Source: CAXDOZ01 sp963991145 (lineage in GTDB: Bacteria > Bacteroidota > Bacteroidia > Chitinophagales > JABDMM01). Taken from it: a DNA stretch of 25,334 nt. Positions within the stretch are counted from its first letter, which is position 1, and the number at the start of each line of letters is the position of its first letter. Both the position numbers and the translations under genes were made by a program. The notes under the pieces were generated by a model. It was not told where the DNA came from. It worked only from the letters and a program-made list of their open reading frames with translations, and did not search any database. Location of the stretch: positions 1 to 25,334 of the forward strand of contig CAXDOZ010000026.1 of assembly GCA_963991145.1 (NCBI GenBank), read 5' to 3'. Positions 8,288 to 16,415 of this stretch are shown one piece after another.

Positions 8288-8305
8288 TTTGAGATAATGA
8301 TAAGG
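8279..8305. repeat. Inverted repeat over the start codon of the Asp-box gene
   Basis: CCTTATCATT (8279-8288) and AATGATAAGG (8296-8305) are perfect 10-bp complements around a 7-base loop. In the minus-strand transcript the first ATG (8287-8285) would be paired in the stem, while the second in-frame ATG (8278-8276) lies just past it. It could be an RNA hairpin limiting initiation or a DNA operator. Which of these applies cannot be told from sequence. Confidence 0.55.
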
Positions 8306-8351
8306 AATCTACGAGTGAATAGGTGGGAAATTCGACGAGTAAGCTAATTGC

Positions 8352-8528
8352 TTACCCTTCTGTGCCGGGTTGATCGGCTTTTGAAGAGAAAGACTCCAAA
8401 TCCTTGTAATTAAAGATGTGTACATCCTTAATTGAAGATTTGATGTGATCTATAGGTGCTTCAGAGTCTACACCTTTCTTTTCCCTGCTCTCGTTGTCCT
8501 CTGGATATGCTGCAAATATTGAAATCAC
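8352..8528 (-). CDS. Possible small ORF in the helicase/Asp-box spacer
   Basis: The minus strand is open from 8570 to the TAA at 8352-8354 (72 sense codons) with no ATG. A GTG at 8526-8528, preceded by AAAAGAG, would give 58 residues, beginning MISIFAAYPEDNESREKK and ending in a hydrophilic tail. Composition is protein-like (acidic and basic residues, few rare codons), but I recognise no family, signal peptide or membrane segment. It is out of frame with the helicase that ends just upstream (stop 8584-8586). A 6-bp dyad (GTAAGC/GCTTAC, 8339-8355) lies over its stop. It may be a real small gene, the tail of a decayed gene, or chance. The remainder of the spacer 8288-8583 holds only the two inverted repeats. 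Confidence 0.3.
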   Translation of the reverse strand: MISIFAAYPEDNESREKKGVDSEAPIDHIKSSIKDVHIFNYKDLESFSSKADQPGTEG

Positions 8529-8583
8529 GTTGTGCTCTTTTGTCGAGTTTACGTGATGTAATTCAATTTGTTACAATGTGTAT

Positions 8584-9930
8584 CTAGTTTTCCAGGGCGC
8601 GCATGATCTGTCTCATATCATTCATCCTGCGATAGAACTCTAGAACAGACTCTCTTACAATTATATCGGAAGGCTTTACTGGTCTACTTAAGTGAATTCC
8701 ATCCATGCTTGTACATCTGCTTAGGGCAACATATAACTGGCCAGCCGCAAATGCTCCACGGTCAAGATCGATAACCAGATGATCGAATGTTAATCCCTGG
8801 CTCTTATGAATAGTAACGGCCCAGGCAAGCTTCAAGGGGAATTGGGTGTAAGATCCCAACACATTCTCTTCGATAACTCTTTTTGACTTGTTGAATTTGA
8901 ATTCTATATGCTCCCAGGTCTCCTTACCAACTTCCAGGATTATTCCATCTTCAAGCTTGACATGAATATGATCCTCTGAAAATCCATCTACAATTCCGAT
9001 GGTACCATTTACCCATCTTCTATTTTTTTCTCTGATGTCATTTTTGACGAACATGACCTGAGCTCCAAGTTTTAGAGCAAGGTTCTCATCGGTGGGGAGA
9101 GAATGCATTGGAAATTTCTTGTCGATCACCCCTTCAAACTCATGAAGATCTCCAGGGAGCTTGTGAAGCTCGTCATCATTAATTCCGTCAGATTTAGATC
9201 GCGTGGTACTAATAGTGACTTCGTAGTTCTTTCGAAGACCTTTAACCGGTTGACATCTGGTATTTATCTCCTTTATATCATGGTAGTCAGCATTGCCATT
9301 CCTAAATCTGTTTAGCAGATTAACAAAGCCAACATCCACCTGACGATAGACCTTTTCCAATTCAATATTGATCAACTCCAACTCCTGAAAAACCAGAGCA
9401 TCAAAGAAGAATGGTCCTGTATACCAGTTTCTCAGTACCTCCCATTCCTCTTGCCTAACTACCGGTTCCAGCTGCAACAGGTCTCCAACAAAGAGGACCT
9501 GCACTCCTCCAAAGGGTTTTGGAACTCTTCTCACATTTCGCAGGACGTGGTCTACAGCATCGATCAGGTCTGCTCGCACCATAGAGATCTCATCAATGAT
9601 CAAGAGTTCAAGCTTTTTCATGATCTCCTTCTTATACGGTTTGATCCGGCTAATGCTCAATCTTGGATCACCCGGTTGAGTGGGCCCCAAAGGAATCTGA
9701 AAGAATGAATGAATAGTGGTGCCTCTTGCATTAATTGCTGCAATACCGGTTGGAGCAAGGACGATAAATTTCTTATCCGTTTGCTGGGCAAAGTTCTTTA
9801 AGAAGGTAGATTTCCCAGTACCTGCTTTACCGGTCAGGAAAAGGGAATGATTGGTTTTCTCAAGCAGTTGATAGGCATAGTATAATCCTTCATTCTCTTC
9901 TTTCTGGTAATTAATCTTTACTTCAGCCAT
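8584..9930 (-). CDS. Pif1/RecD-like superfamily 1 ATP-dependent DNA helicase
   Basis: A 448-aa helicase with AAA/SF1B motifs in order: Walker A TGKAGTGKST (33-42), motif Ia LAPTGIAA (58-65), Walker B LLIIDEISM (109-117), motif III GGVQVLFVGDLLQLEPV (141-157), then near the C-terminus AVTIHKSQGLTFD and LYVALSRC (motifs V and VI). This motif set is that of Pif1/RecD2-type 5'-3' helicases acting on DNA. It ends shortly after motif VI (FYRRMNDMRQ), without the extra C-terminal domains seen on longer Bacteroidota homologues. ATG at 9928-9930 shares its A with the TGA of the DUF554 gene (TGATG), so translation is likely coupled. A TTG one codon upstream is an unneeded alternative. It is the last gene of a four-gene minus-strand unit; its functional link to ion transport genes is unclear. 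Confidence 0.9.
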   Translation of the reverse strand: MAEVKINYQKEENEGLYYAYQLLEKTNHSLFLTGKAGTGKSTFLKNFAQQTDKKFIVLAPTGIAAINARGTTIHSFFQIPLGPTQPGDPRLSISRIKPYKKEIMKKLELLIIDEISMVRADLIDAVDHVLRNVRRVPKPFGGVQVLFVGDLLQLEPVVRQEEWEVLRNWYTGPFFFDALVFQELELINIELEKVYRQVDVGFVNLLNRFRNGNADYHDIKEINTRCQPVKGLRKNYEVTISTTRSKSDGINDDELHKLPGDLHEFEGVIDKKFPMHSLPTDENLALKLGAQVMFVKNDIREKNRRWVNGTIGIVDGFSEDHIHVKLEDGIILEVGKETWEHIEFKFNKSKRVIEENVLGSYTQFPLKLAWAVTIHKSQGLTFDHLVIDLDRGAFAAGQLYVALSRCTSMDGIHLSRPVKPSDIIVRESVLEFYRRMNDMRQIMRALEN

Positions 9931-10628
9931 CAAACAAACAAGTAGGCATACTTTGCATATGCCCAGGTAAGCAATACAACAACAAACAAAGATGGTAGGA
10001 GATTTAAAATCCTAAGCTCTTTTAATCCGAGTAAATTGATTCCGATCCCAACGATCATCACACCTCCAACAGAGCTTAACTCAGCCATCATTGATTCGCT
10101 TAAAAAGCTATCGAGATATCCAGCCGCGAGGCTGATACCTCCCTGATATAAAACCATTGGCACTACGGAGAATGCCACTCCGATTCCATAAGCTACGGTT
10201 AAAACCATCGCGGAGAATCCGTCTAATACAGATTTGGTGTATAGTAAGTCTGGAGTCTCGCCTAATCCATCCTGAATTGCCCCTAAAATGGACATCGTTC
10301 CAACACAAAATAATAAGGTAGCTGTAGTAAATCCTTCAGTGAATTTGGGGTTGCCTACTTTGAGTTTGTGTTTGAGCCAGTCGGAAAAGTATCTGATGCG
10401 ATCCTCAATTCTTAGGAACTCTCCTATCAGGCCGCCAAATGCTAAGGAAAGGATTACGTAAAGGAGGTTTTGGCTATCAAATGCCATTTTTATCCCTAGT
10501 ACGATCGTAAATAAACCAATGGCCTGAAAGACGATCTGATGATATCTATCCGGTAGTCTCTTATTGAGTAAGAGACCAATTCCTGATGCAAGAATTACGG
10601 TTACAGCATTGATCCAGGTTCCTTCCAT
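9930..10628 (-). CDS. DUF554 family membrane protein
   Basis: A 232-aa polytopic membrane protein with about six to seven hydrophobic segments and little else. Family marks are the N-terminal GTWINAVTVILASGIGLLL, the central GGLIGEFLRIEDRI (~75-92), then FCVGTMSILGAIQDG (~107-121) and the glycine-rich VGGVMIVGIGINLLGLK (~187-204). These match the DUF554 (YqgA/YdfK) family, whose function is not established; a transport role is often assumed. ATG at 10626-10628 lies five bases after the antiporter stop, and the gene overlaps the helicase start by one base, so it sits in the middle of a coupled operon. Inner membrane location is confident, substrate unknown. Confidence 0.88.
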   Translation of the reverse strand: MEGTWINAVTVILASGIGLLLNKRLPDRYHQIVFQAIGLFTIVLGIKMAFDSQNLLYVILSLAFGGLIGEFLRIEDRIRYFSDWLKHKLKVGNPKFTEGFTTATLLFCVGTMSILGAIQDGLGETPDLLYTKSVLDGFSAMVLTVAYGIGVAFSVVPMVLYQGGISLAAGYLDSFLSESMMAELSSVGGVMIVGIGINLLGLKELRILNLLPSLFVVVLLTWAYAKYAYLFV

Positions 10629-10633
10629 ATTCC

Positions 10634-11965
10634 TTACTGAGCAGGCTCAGTCTCTCCTTCTACTTCTCCCTCATCCGCCCGTAGGGCGTCCTTATTCTTT
10701 TTTTCCTCTCCCAGAACCTTCATTAAGATGCCTGCATCATCTGGTCTACTGCCCAGGAAGATCACAAGAATTGCAGTAACAATGATGCTGAGAAGTACAA
10801 CGGCAAAAGTGATGTCTTTTATGATCCTTCCTTTATCAATTAGGATTTGGCTTCCGATCTTGACGCCCTCAATAATTGGCAGAGTCGCAAGGATCGCCGG
10901 CACCAATCCCTTTGGAGCCATGACCGCCATAATTGCTCTATCCTTAAAGCTTAGATGGGATTGGTTCGCAAAAAGTCTGATTGAAAATGGTCGAACCAAT
11001 GTAATTCCGATTACGATTACAAATGCCCACATGTATACCATGGGCTCGCCAAACTCCATGCTTATTCCTACAAGCACAAAGAACAAGGTCCCAAACAGGA
11101 ATACAAGTTCAGAAAAAAAGCTTTTTTCAGTTGCTCTTAAACCCTCAGATTTTAGGAGTGAACCCATAACTGTGTTGTTAAGAGTTTGAGCATTTCCAAC
11201 GGTGATACCGAAGGCAAGCACTGAAATACCTCCATTTAGGCTGAAGTACTCACATACACCGTAAACTATTATGGCAAATGCAAAGCTTGTAAAAGCAGGG
11301 TTTTCAAGATCTCTGATCTGCTTAAGGACAAGAGTCCAGATCCATCCACATAAACATCCAAGAGCGCCAGCGATCAGGAAACTCTGCCAAAGAGAATTTG
11401 CCAGGGCTGCCATATCAAAGTTTCCATTTCTCATTGCTCCAAAAAGAGCAAGACCAACTACCAAACACAGCACATCTGACAATGCTGATTCAAGTACCAG
11501 TAGCGTTTCGCAATCTTTATCTGTCTTTAACTGCTTAACTATGGGAATGACTACCGCTGAGGAAGTTCCTCCCACAATGGCACCAAAAAAGGATGCGGAT
11601 AAAAGATCAATTTGATTGTCGTAGTAAACTTTGGAAGCCAGCATCAAGACCCAGGTGGCTATTGATGCGCTGAGGAAAAAGTTAAAAACCGTCATCAGAG
11701 ATGCTCTCCCAAAGGATTTTCTTAGCTCATCCAGTCGCAGATTTATCCCCGACTCGAATAGGAGGAAGATCAGGGTCAATACTGAAAAATAAGCGGCGAC
11801 TTTCCCAAAGTCTTCCATTTTCACTAATCCCAGAACAGGACCAATAACAATCCCTAATGTCAGCAGTAAAAGAGGTGTCGGGACGCGAGTGTATTTAAAT
11901 GTCCCATTGAAAAAGTGAGTAAGGAAAATAAGTGCTCCAAGAAAAATCAGGACTAGAGGTTCCAT
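10634..11965 (-). CDS. CPA-family cation/proton antiporter
   Basis: A 443-aa inner-membrane protein with about 12 hydrophobic segments and a short, acidic, hydrophilic C-terminus (~410-443, ending GEVEGETEPAQ). The fold marks of the CPA (Na+ or K+/H+ exchanger) superfamily are visible: an early PTPLLLLTLGIVIGP segment, FGAIVGGTSSAVVIP (~127-141), and LESALSDVLCLV (158-169). The acidic residue of the ion site is D164; the preceding residue is S163, where electroneutral CPA1 members carry Asn and CPA2 members Asp. A late FLFGTLFFVLVGISM and the MAPKGLVPAILATLP block also fit. No RCK/TrkA domain follows, unlike c-di-AMP-gated antiporters such as CpaA. The ATG (11963-11965) is one base after the upstream phosphodiesterase stop. 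Ion specificity cannot be told from sequence. Confidence 0.9.
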   Translation of the reverse strand: MEPLVLIFLGALIFLTHFFNGTFKYTRVPTPLLLLTLGIVIGPVLGLVKMEDFGKVAAYFSVLTLIFLLFESGINLRLDELRKSFGRASLMTVFNFFLSASIATWVLMLASKVYYDNQIDLLSASFFGAIVGGTSSAVVIPIVKQLKTDKDCETLLVLESALSDVLCLVVGLALFGAMRNGNFDMAALANSLWQSFLIAGALGCLCGWIWTLVLKQIRDLENPAFTSFAFAIIVYGVCEYFSLNGGISVLAFGITVGNAQTLNNTVMGSLLKSEGLRATEKSFFSELVFLFGTLFFVLVGISMEFGEPMVYMWAFVIVIGITLVRPFSIRLFANQSHLSFKDRAIMAVMAPKGLVPAILATLPIIEGVKIGSQILIDKGRIIKDITFAVVLLSIIVTAILVIFLGSRPDDAGILMKVLGEEKKNKDALRADEGEVEGETEPAQ

Positions 11966-11966
11966 A

Positions 11967-14060
11967 TTAGCTGCTCTTTTCGGAATCTATGTTTTCAGGG
12001 TAAGATATTCTGATGTGGTGTATGCTTGCAAGCATCTTCTTAAAAACCTGCTTACATGTTGTGATCTCTTTAAAGGTAATAGGACTGTTTGTGAATTGCT
12101 GTCGATCTATCAAATGCTGCACGATCTGATCTACGAGATTATTTACATCATCCTCGGTTGGCTGCTTCAATGATCGGGCAGCTGCTTCGATTCCATCAGC
12201 CATCATAAGGATGGCGGTTTCTTTTGAGAATGGCAGAGGGCCCGGGTATTCAAATTTACCCTCATCGATATCCTCTTCAGGGTTCTCTTGCATGAACAGG
12301 CGATAGAAATACTCCACTCTGGTGGTTCCGTGGTGAGTACGAATAAAATCGACGATCACCTGAGGAAGCTTATACTTCCTTGCAAGCTCTACCCCTTCAG
12401 GAACATGAGCGATGATGATGGATGCGCTCTCATCAAAACTTAGCTCATCATGCGGGTTATAGCCTGATTGATTCTCTATGAAATATCCTGGATTATTGAT
12501 CTTTCCAATATCGTGATACAAGCCACCCACTTTAACCAGGAAAGAATTTGCTCCAACCTCTTCTGCTGCTGCTTCTGCAATGTTTGCGACCTGAAGGCTA
12601 TGTTGGAATGTTCCGGGAGCCTCAGTAAAGAGCTTCTTTAACAAGGGTCGATTTAAGTCCGATAGCTCTACCAGTGTTATATCGGATACAAAGCCGAAGA
12701 TCCTTTCAAAAATCGGGACCAAAGGATAGGCCAGTAGAGTAAGGAAGGCCGATACAGTCAGCCAGCCAAAGGTATTTACATCAATTTTCTCAAGGCTACC
12801 AGTCATGATCAGGCTTACTCCGAAGTAACAGACAAAATAGGTGACCAGGAGTAATGCGGAAGAAGTAAAGAACTGAGACCAATAACGTGCAGTCCTATTA
12901 GTGAAGATAGCAACAGCACCTGCGATGACCTGAATGAAAATCCAATTCAGACCGTGAGGCACAATAAATGCGGATAGCATCATAACAGCAAAATGGGTTA
13001 CAACCGCAAATCGAACATTGAAGAAGATTCGAACGACGATTGGAACTATACAAACCGGAATTGCATAAGTAAGGTCCACTTCCTGTCGACTCATGACCTC
13101 TATCAGAAAGACCATTGCAGTTACAAGACCAATCATGAATAGGAATGACCTTAGATCTTCGTAAGTGCGTTTATCTATTCTGTAAATCGCCAGAACCAGC
13201 AAGCCGAGAACAATTGAGATATTAAGGATATTGCCTAGAGTTAGCAGAGCCGGACTTGCTGAAGTGGAGGTCCTCTTACTTTGAGCTTCAATGTACTGAC
13301 TGATCACCTCTGCATCAGGTTCTGAAACGATCGCTCCTTTCCTAATGATCACCTCACCCTTCTTGATCTGCTTCATGACCGTGTTGAGTGTTGAGAGTTT
13401 TGCCTCAGTAAGCTTGCTCGTCATTTCGGCATCGTAGCTAATGTTTGGGATAACGGCTCCCATTAGAAGCGGCTCAAGAAAATCTGTATCATAAAACTCA
13501 AACTGCTGCAGTCTTAGCTTCACATTCTCTTGTGCCTCCGGCACCGATGTCATATAGGCCAAAAGTTCCTTTCTGGCTTTGTTACCATCGATCACTTCGA
13601 TCTCCTGATCATCCTTTCCAAGATGAGACTGGTCAATTTGAATAACTCCTTTATTGTAGACCTCTTCCAGAAGTGAAACCGAAAATCGGGCATGAGAGGC
13701 TGAATCGATAACAAATGAGATCTCTTCGTCGGCAAGCGTAGCAGCATAAGCCAGGTTAAACTCATTCAAAAAGATCTCGATCTGCTCTTCCTGAGTCTTT
13801 GCATTGATTCGATAATGCGGCAGGACCTCCTGGATCGCCTGTTCTTTCTGGGCTTCTATCTGCTCTTCTGGAAAGAGTACATCAAAGCTGAAATCCGCTT
13901 CAAGGTCGCTATATCGCCATGGACTACCAATTTCATAATTGTATTGAAATCCTTGCTTCTTGGGGAGACCGAAGGTTATGATCGCGATGCAGGCGATCAC
14001 AACAAAAATTCGCATCAAATCGCGAAAGCGATTAACTAAAAAGCTGAAAAACTGTTTCAA
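11967..14060 (-). CDS. pgpH: PgpH-type 7TM-HD cyclic-di-AMP phosphodiesterase
   Basis: A 697-aa membrane-bound HD hydrolase. Layout: first membrane segment (~16-32), a 7TMR-HDED extracytoplasmic domain (~45-270, with a repeated EVISQYIEAQ-type end), a bundle of about seven membrane segments (~275-455), then a cytoplasmic HD domain. Catalytic residues: H487 in FQHSLQV, H516-D517 in GLYHDIGK, H552, and H576-H577 in THHGT, followed by MMADGIEAAARS. This is the architecture of Listeria PgpH/YqfF, which hydrolyses c-di-AMP. Start: the TTG at 14058-14060 gives the short basic N-terminus usual for the family; the first ATG (14013-14015) would start inside it. First gene of the unit with the antiporter, DUF554 and helicase, and divergent from the thiolase. 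No c-di-AMP synthase is in the window. Confidence 0.9.
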   Translation of the reverse strand: MKQFFSFLVNRFRDLMRIFVVIACIAIITFGLPKKQGFQYNYEIGSPWRYSDLEADFSFDVLFPEEQIEAQKEQAIQEVLPHYRINAKTQEEQIEIFLNEFNLAYAATLADEEISFVIDSASHARFSVSLLEEVYNKGVIQIDQSHLGKDDQEIEVIDGNKARKELLAYMTSVPEAQENVKLRLQQFEFYDTDFLEPLLMGAVIPNISYDAEMTSKLTEAKLSTLNTVMKQIKKGEVIIRKGAIVSEPDAEVISQYIEAQSKRTSTSASPALLTLGNILNISIVLGLLVLAIYRIDKRTYEDLRSFLFMIGLVTAMVFLIEVMSRQEVDLTYAIPVCIVPIVVRIFFNVRFAVVTHFAVMMLSAFIVPHGLNWIFIQVIAGAVAIFTNRTARYWSQFFTSSALLLVTYFVCYFGVSLIMTGSLEKIDVNTFGWLTVSAFLTLLAYPLVPIFERIFGFVSDITLVELSDLNRPLLKKLFTEAPGTFQHSLQVANIAEAAAEEVGANSFLVKVGGLYHDIGKINNPGYFIENQSGYNPHDELSFDESASIIIAHVPEGVELARKYKLPQVIVDFIRTHHGTTRVEYFYRLFMQENPEEDIDEGKFEYPGPLPFSKETAILMMADGIEAAARSLKQPTEDDVNNLVDQIVQHLIDRQQFTNSPITFKEITTCKQVFKKMLASIHHIRISYPENIDSEKSS

Positions 14061-14105
14061 TTATAGGTACTGGTTTGAGGCCTCTTCAGAGGTACTAAAA
14101 ATAAG

Positions 14106-14113
14106 TAAATTTG
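14106..14113 (+). promoter_or_regulatory. Candidate -7 element for the thiolase
   Basis: TAAATTTG is an exact match to the Bacteroidota -7 motif TAnnTTTG, 63 bases before the thiolase ATG. No TTG lies at the right distance upstream, so the -33 box is missing or weak. The 116-base divergent spacer (14061-14176) also holds a near-palindrome CCTCTTCAGAGG at 14081-14092. I could not find a convincing minus-strand promoter for pgpH. Confidence 0.35.
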
Positions 14114-14176
14114 CGAGCCTCAAATCGTAATACATTTTCATAACCGGGCCAAGTGCCCTTATATATTAAAGACATC

Positions 14177-15355
14177 ATGAACGAAGTTTTTATCGTCTCA
14201 GTAGCCAGAACTCCAATTGGCGCATTTAGCGGTAGTCTAAGTCCTCTAACTGCCACTCAGCTTGGTACTTCAGTTATCAAAGACGCTGTTTCACAAGCCG
14301 GAATCGATTCAGATAAGGTTCAGGAAGTTTACATGGGTAATGTTCTTCAGGCTAATAATGGTCAGGCTCCTGCTCGTATCGCTGCCCTGGCAGCCGGAAT
14401 TTCAACAGATACTCCATGTACCACAGTTAACAAAGTGTGTGCTTCAGGAATGAAAGCTGTTATGCTAGCAACTCAGAGTCTTAGACTAGGCGATGCTGAA
14501 ATTGCAGTTGCCGGTGGAATGGAAAGCATGACCAATGCACCTTACTACATTCCAAAAGGAAGATCTGGATACCGCTACGGAAATGCGGAGATCCTTGACG
14601 CTATCGTTCGCGACGGATTGCAGGATCCATACAAAGGATACATGATGGGTAATGTTGGAGAGCTATGTGCTAAAAAGTACAACTTCAGCAGAGAGGATCA
14701 GGATGCATATGCGGTTGAAAGCTACAAGAGAGCTGAAGCAGCAATTGAGAATGGATGGTTCAACGATGAGCTTTCTCCAGTAGAGATCCCACAGAGAAGA
14801 GGTGAGCCTGTTTCAGTTTCTGAAGATGACGAACCAAAGAGAATCAACTTTGATAAAGTTGCTACAGTAAGACCAGCCTTTGAAAAGGACGGTACTATTA
14901 CTGCTATCAATGCTTCAAAGATCAATGATGGTGCTTGTGCTTTAGTTCTTATGACAGCAAAAGCAGTTGAAGAAACCGGTGCAAAGCCAATCGCAAAGAT
15001 CCTTAGCTATGCTGATGCAGCTAATGAGCCAGAGTGGTTTACTACAGCGCCTGCAAAAGCAATCCCAAAAGCTCTAGGTAAAGCTGGTATCTCAAAGGAC
15101 GATGTAGACTTCTATGAGATCAATGAGGCTTTCTCTGTAGTATCTCTGGCAAACATCCAGGAACTAGGATTGGATAAGGACAAGGTGAATGTATTCGGAG
15201 GAGCGGTTTCTCTAGGACACCCAATTGGGGTTTCCGGAGCAAGAATTCTAGCTACTCTAACATCTGTCTTAAAGCATAAAAAAGGTACGATAGGATGCGC
15301 AGGAATTTGCAATGGTGGAGGTGGAGCTTCTGCTATGGTGATCGAGCGCGTATAG
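14177..15355 (+). CDS. Acetyl-CoA C-acetyltransferase (thiolase II type)
   Basis: Condenses two acetyl-CoA to acetoacetyl-CoA, or cleaves acyl chains in the reverse direction. The 392-aa product is full length for the family. The nucleophile C88 is in NKVCASGMKAV, NEAF is at ~317-320, the histidine in GHPIGVSGAR near 347-356, and the second cysteine in CNGGGGASA near the end. The N-terminus (VFIVSVARTPIGAF) is typical of biosynthetic, cytosolic acetoacetyl-CoA thiolases (AtoB/PhaA/ThlA group). The open frame reaches a GTG at 14153, but the ATG at 14177 gives the conserved N-terminus. A terminator follows. No beta-oxidation or ketone-body gene is adjacent, so the pathway cannot be fixed. The codon use is noticeably cleaner than the neighbours, which suggests higher expression. 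Confidence 0.94.
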   Translation: MNEVFIVSVARTPIGAFSGSLSPLTATQLGTSVIKDAVSQAGIDSDKVQEVYMGNVLQANNGQAPARIAALAAGISTDTPCTTVNKVCASGMKAVMLATQSLRLGDAEIAVAGGMESMTNAPYYIPKGRSGYRYGNAEILDAIVRDGLQDPYKGYMMGNVGELCAKKYNFSREDQDAYAVESYKRAEAAIENGWFNDELSPVEIPQRRGEPVSVSEDDEPKRINFDKVATVRPAFEKDGTITAINASKINDGACALVLMTAKAVEETGAKPIAKILSYADAANEPEWFTTAPAKAIPKALGKAGISKDDVDFYEINEAFSVVSLANIQELGLDKDKVNVFGGAVSLGHPIGVSGARILATLTSVLKHKKGTIGCAGICNGGGGASAMVIERV

Positions 15356-15378
15356 ATTTACTCCACATAACGTTTACT

Positions 15379-15416
15379 AAAGGCCTGCCTTCCGGCGGGC
15401 TTTTGGTTTTATTTTT
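15379..15416 (+). terminator. Rho-independent terminator of the thiolase gene
   Basis: GCCTGCC and GGCGGGC pair (7 bp, one T-G wobble) around a TTCC loop, extended after a bulged G by AAA/TTT, and are followed by TTTTGGTTTTATTTTT. The hairpin starts about 24 bases after the thiolase stop. The T tract is on the plus-strand side. Confidence 0.82.
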
Positions 15417-15417
15417 G
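15410..15417 (+). promoter_or_regulatory. Candidate -7 element for the 15450 gene, inside the terminator tail
   Basis: TATTTTTG exactly matches TAnnTTTG, 32 bases before the ATG at 15450. It lies in the T tract of the thiolase terminator, so it may be a chance match. No -33 TTG stands at 17-23 bases upstream, where the terminator stem lies instead. Confidence 0.3.
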
Positions 15418-15449
15418 ATACTATACAGGATATCAAGCAAATCAGCACT

Positions 15450-16415
15450 ATGCGAGTTTTATCGATATTGATCATTTCACTTTTCTGTTCAGGCAGCCTA
15501 ATGGCTACTGAAACACCAGATCTGAGCCAACAAGAAGCTGAGCTCGAAAGCTTATCGCGTTGTCTAATCAATGATTCTCTACTCGCTGCTACTGATGAAT
15601 TCCTAATGTATCTCTATGCTGATACTTCAATACCGGTGTTGTATAAGGATTCAGTCTTCGCGGAAAGCAGAAGAGAGATCGTTTATAATCTGATCCCTAA
15701 GCTGGTTCAAACTCTTAAGGAGACAAATTCCTTTTCTTATCAGTTTCGTGACCTCCGGTCGATGAGTATTCAGACACCACCCGACAGTAGCTTTAGGATC
15801 TTCACCTTCGCTCTGAAGGAAGCAAGAGGTATTTATCGCCATTTTGGTGCGATACAAATGAATAGTGAAGATCTGCACCTGTTCCCTTTGCTTGATTTTT
15901 CTGATACTTTGGAACTGAGAACTCAGGAAATTCTTAGCAACCGGAATTGGATCGGAGCTGTTTACTATCGTATCCTGCAACACGATTACGCGGGGAAGAC
16001 ATACTATACCCTCTTTGGATTTGATCAAAATGACCTTTGGTCCAGAATCAAGATGATTGAGATCTTGTCATTTGACAATAATGGATCTCCGGTTTTTGGT
16101 GCACCCATCATTCAAAAGAAGATCGATGATGAGGTACAGGTTCAAAACAGATTCTACCTTGAGTACAAGAAAACTGCTCAGGTTAATCTAAACTACTTCG
16201 AGGATATGAAGCTGATCATCTTCGATCATACTGAGCCCATCCAGGAAGACACTGAGGGTCTTCACTTCACTTACATTCCAGATGGAACTTATGAAGCTTT
16301 CAGATGGGATGAGAAAATTGGAAAGTGGAGCTGGATCGAGAAGGTATTCCACTATGCTATTAATGAGAATGATAATCCTCCAATGCCTGCTCCAATTCTA
16401 GACGATAGGGATTAA
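15450..16415 (+). CDS. Secreted protein of unknown function
   Basis: I do not recognise this 321-aa protein. Residues 1-19 form a signal peptide (MRVLSILIISLFCSGSLMA, cleavage near ATET), so it is exported. The mature part has no further membrane segments and no lipobox at the cleavage site (the internal Cys is followed by SGSLMA). The N-terminal third is helical and acidic; residues ~95-300 look beta-rich, with blocks such as NWIGAVYYRILQ, YYTLFGFDQNDLWSRIKMIEIL and LIIFDHTEP, and a proline-rich end (NPPMPAPILDD). Similar blocks occur in uncharacterised secreted proteins of Bacteroidota as far as I can recall, but no function can be given. Its stop TAA (16413-16415) overlaps the stop of the convergent OstA-like gene in one TTAA. 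Confidence 0.8.
   Translation: MRVLSILIISLFCSGSLMATETPDLSQQEAELESLSRCLINDSLLAATDEFLMYLYADTSIPVLYKDSVFAESRREIVYNLIPKLVQTLKETNSFSYQFRDLRSMSIQTPPDSSFRIFTFALKEARGIYRHFGAIQMNSEDLHLFPLLDFSDTLELRTQEILSNRNWIGAVYYRILQHDYAGKTYYTLFGFDQNDLWSRIKMIEILSFDNNGSPVFGAPIIQKKIDDEVQVQNRFYLEYKKTAQVNLNYFEDMKLIIFDHTEPIQEDTEGLHFTYIPDGTYEAFRWDEKIGKWSWIEKVFHYAINENDNPPMPAPILDDRD

Noticed and set aside
8339..8355. Dyad GTAAGC/GCTTAC as a terminator
   Set aside because: The stem is only 6 bp and no T tract follows on either strand.
9931..9933. TTG as helicase start
   Set aside because: The ATG directly after it overlaps the DUF554 stop as TGATG, a more usual coupled start.
10728..11615. Plus-strand open frames opposite the antiporter
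   Set aside because: Shadows of the membrane-protein codons on the other strand; they have serine- and arginine-rich, low-information translations.
14146..14158. Hairpin GGGC/GCCC before the thiolase as a riboswitch or attenuator
   Set aside because: A 4-bp stem with no other conserved structure is expected by chance.
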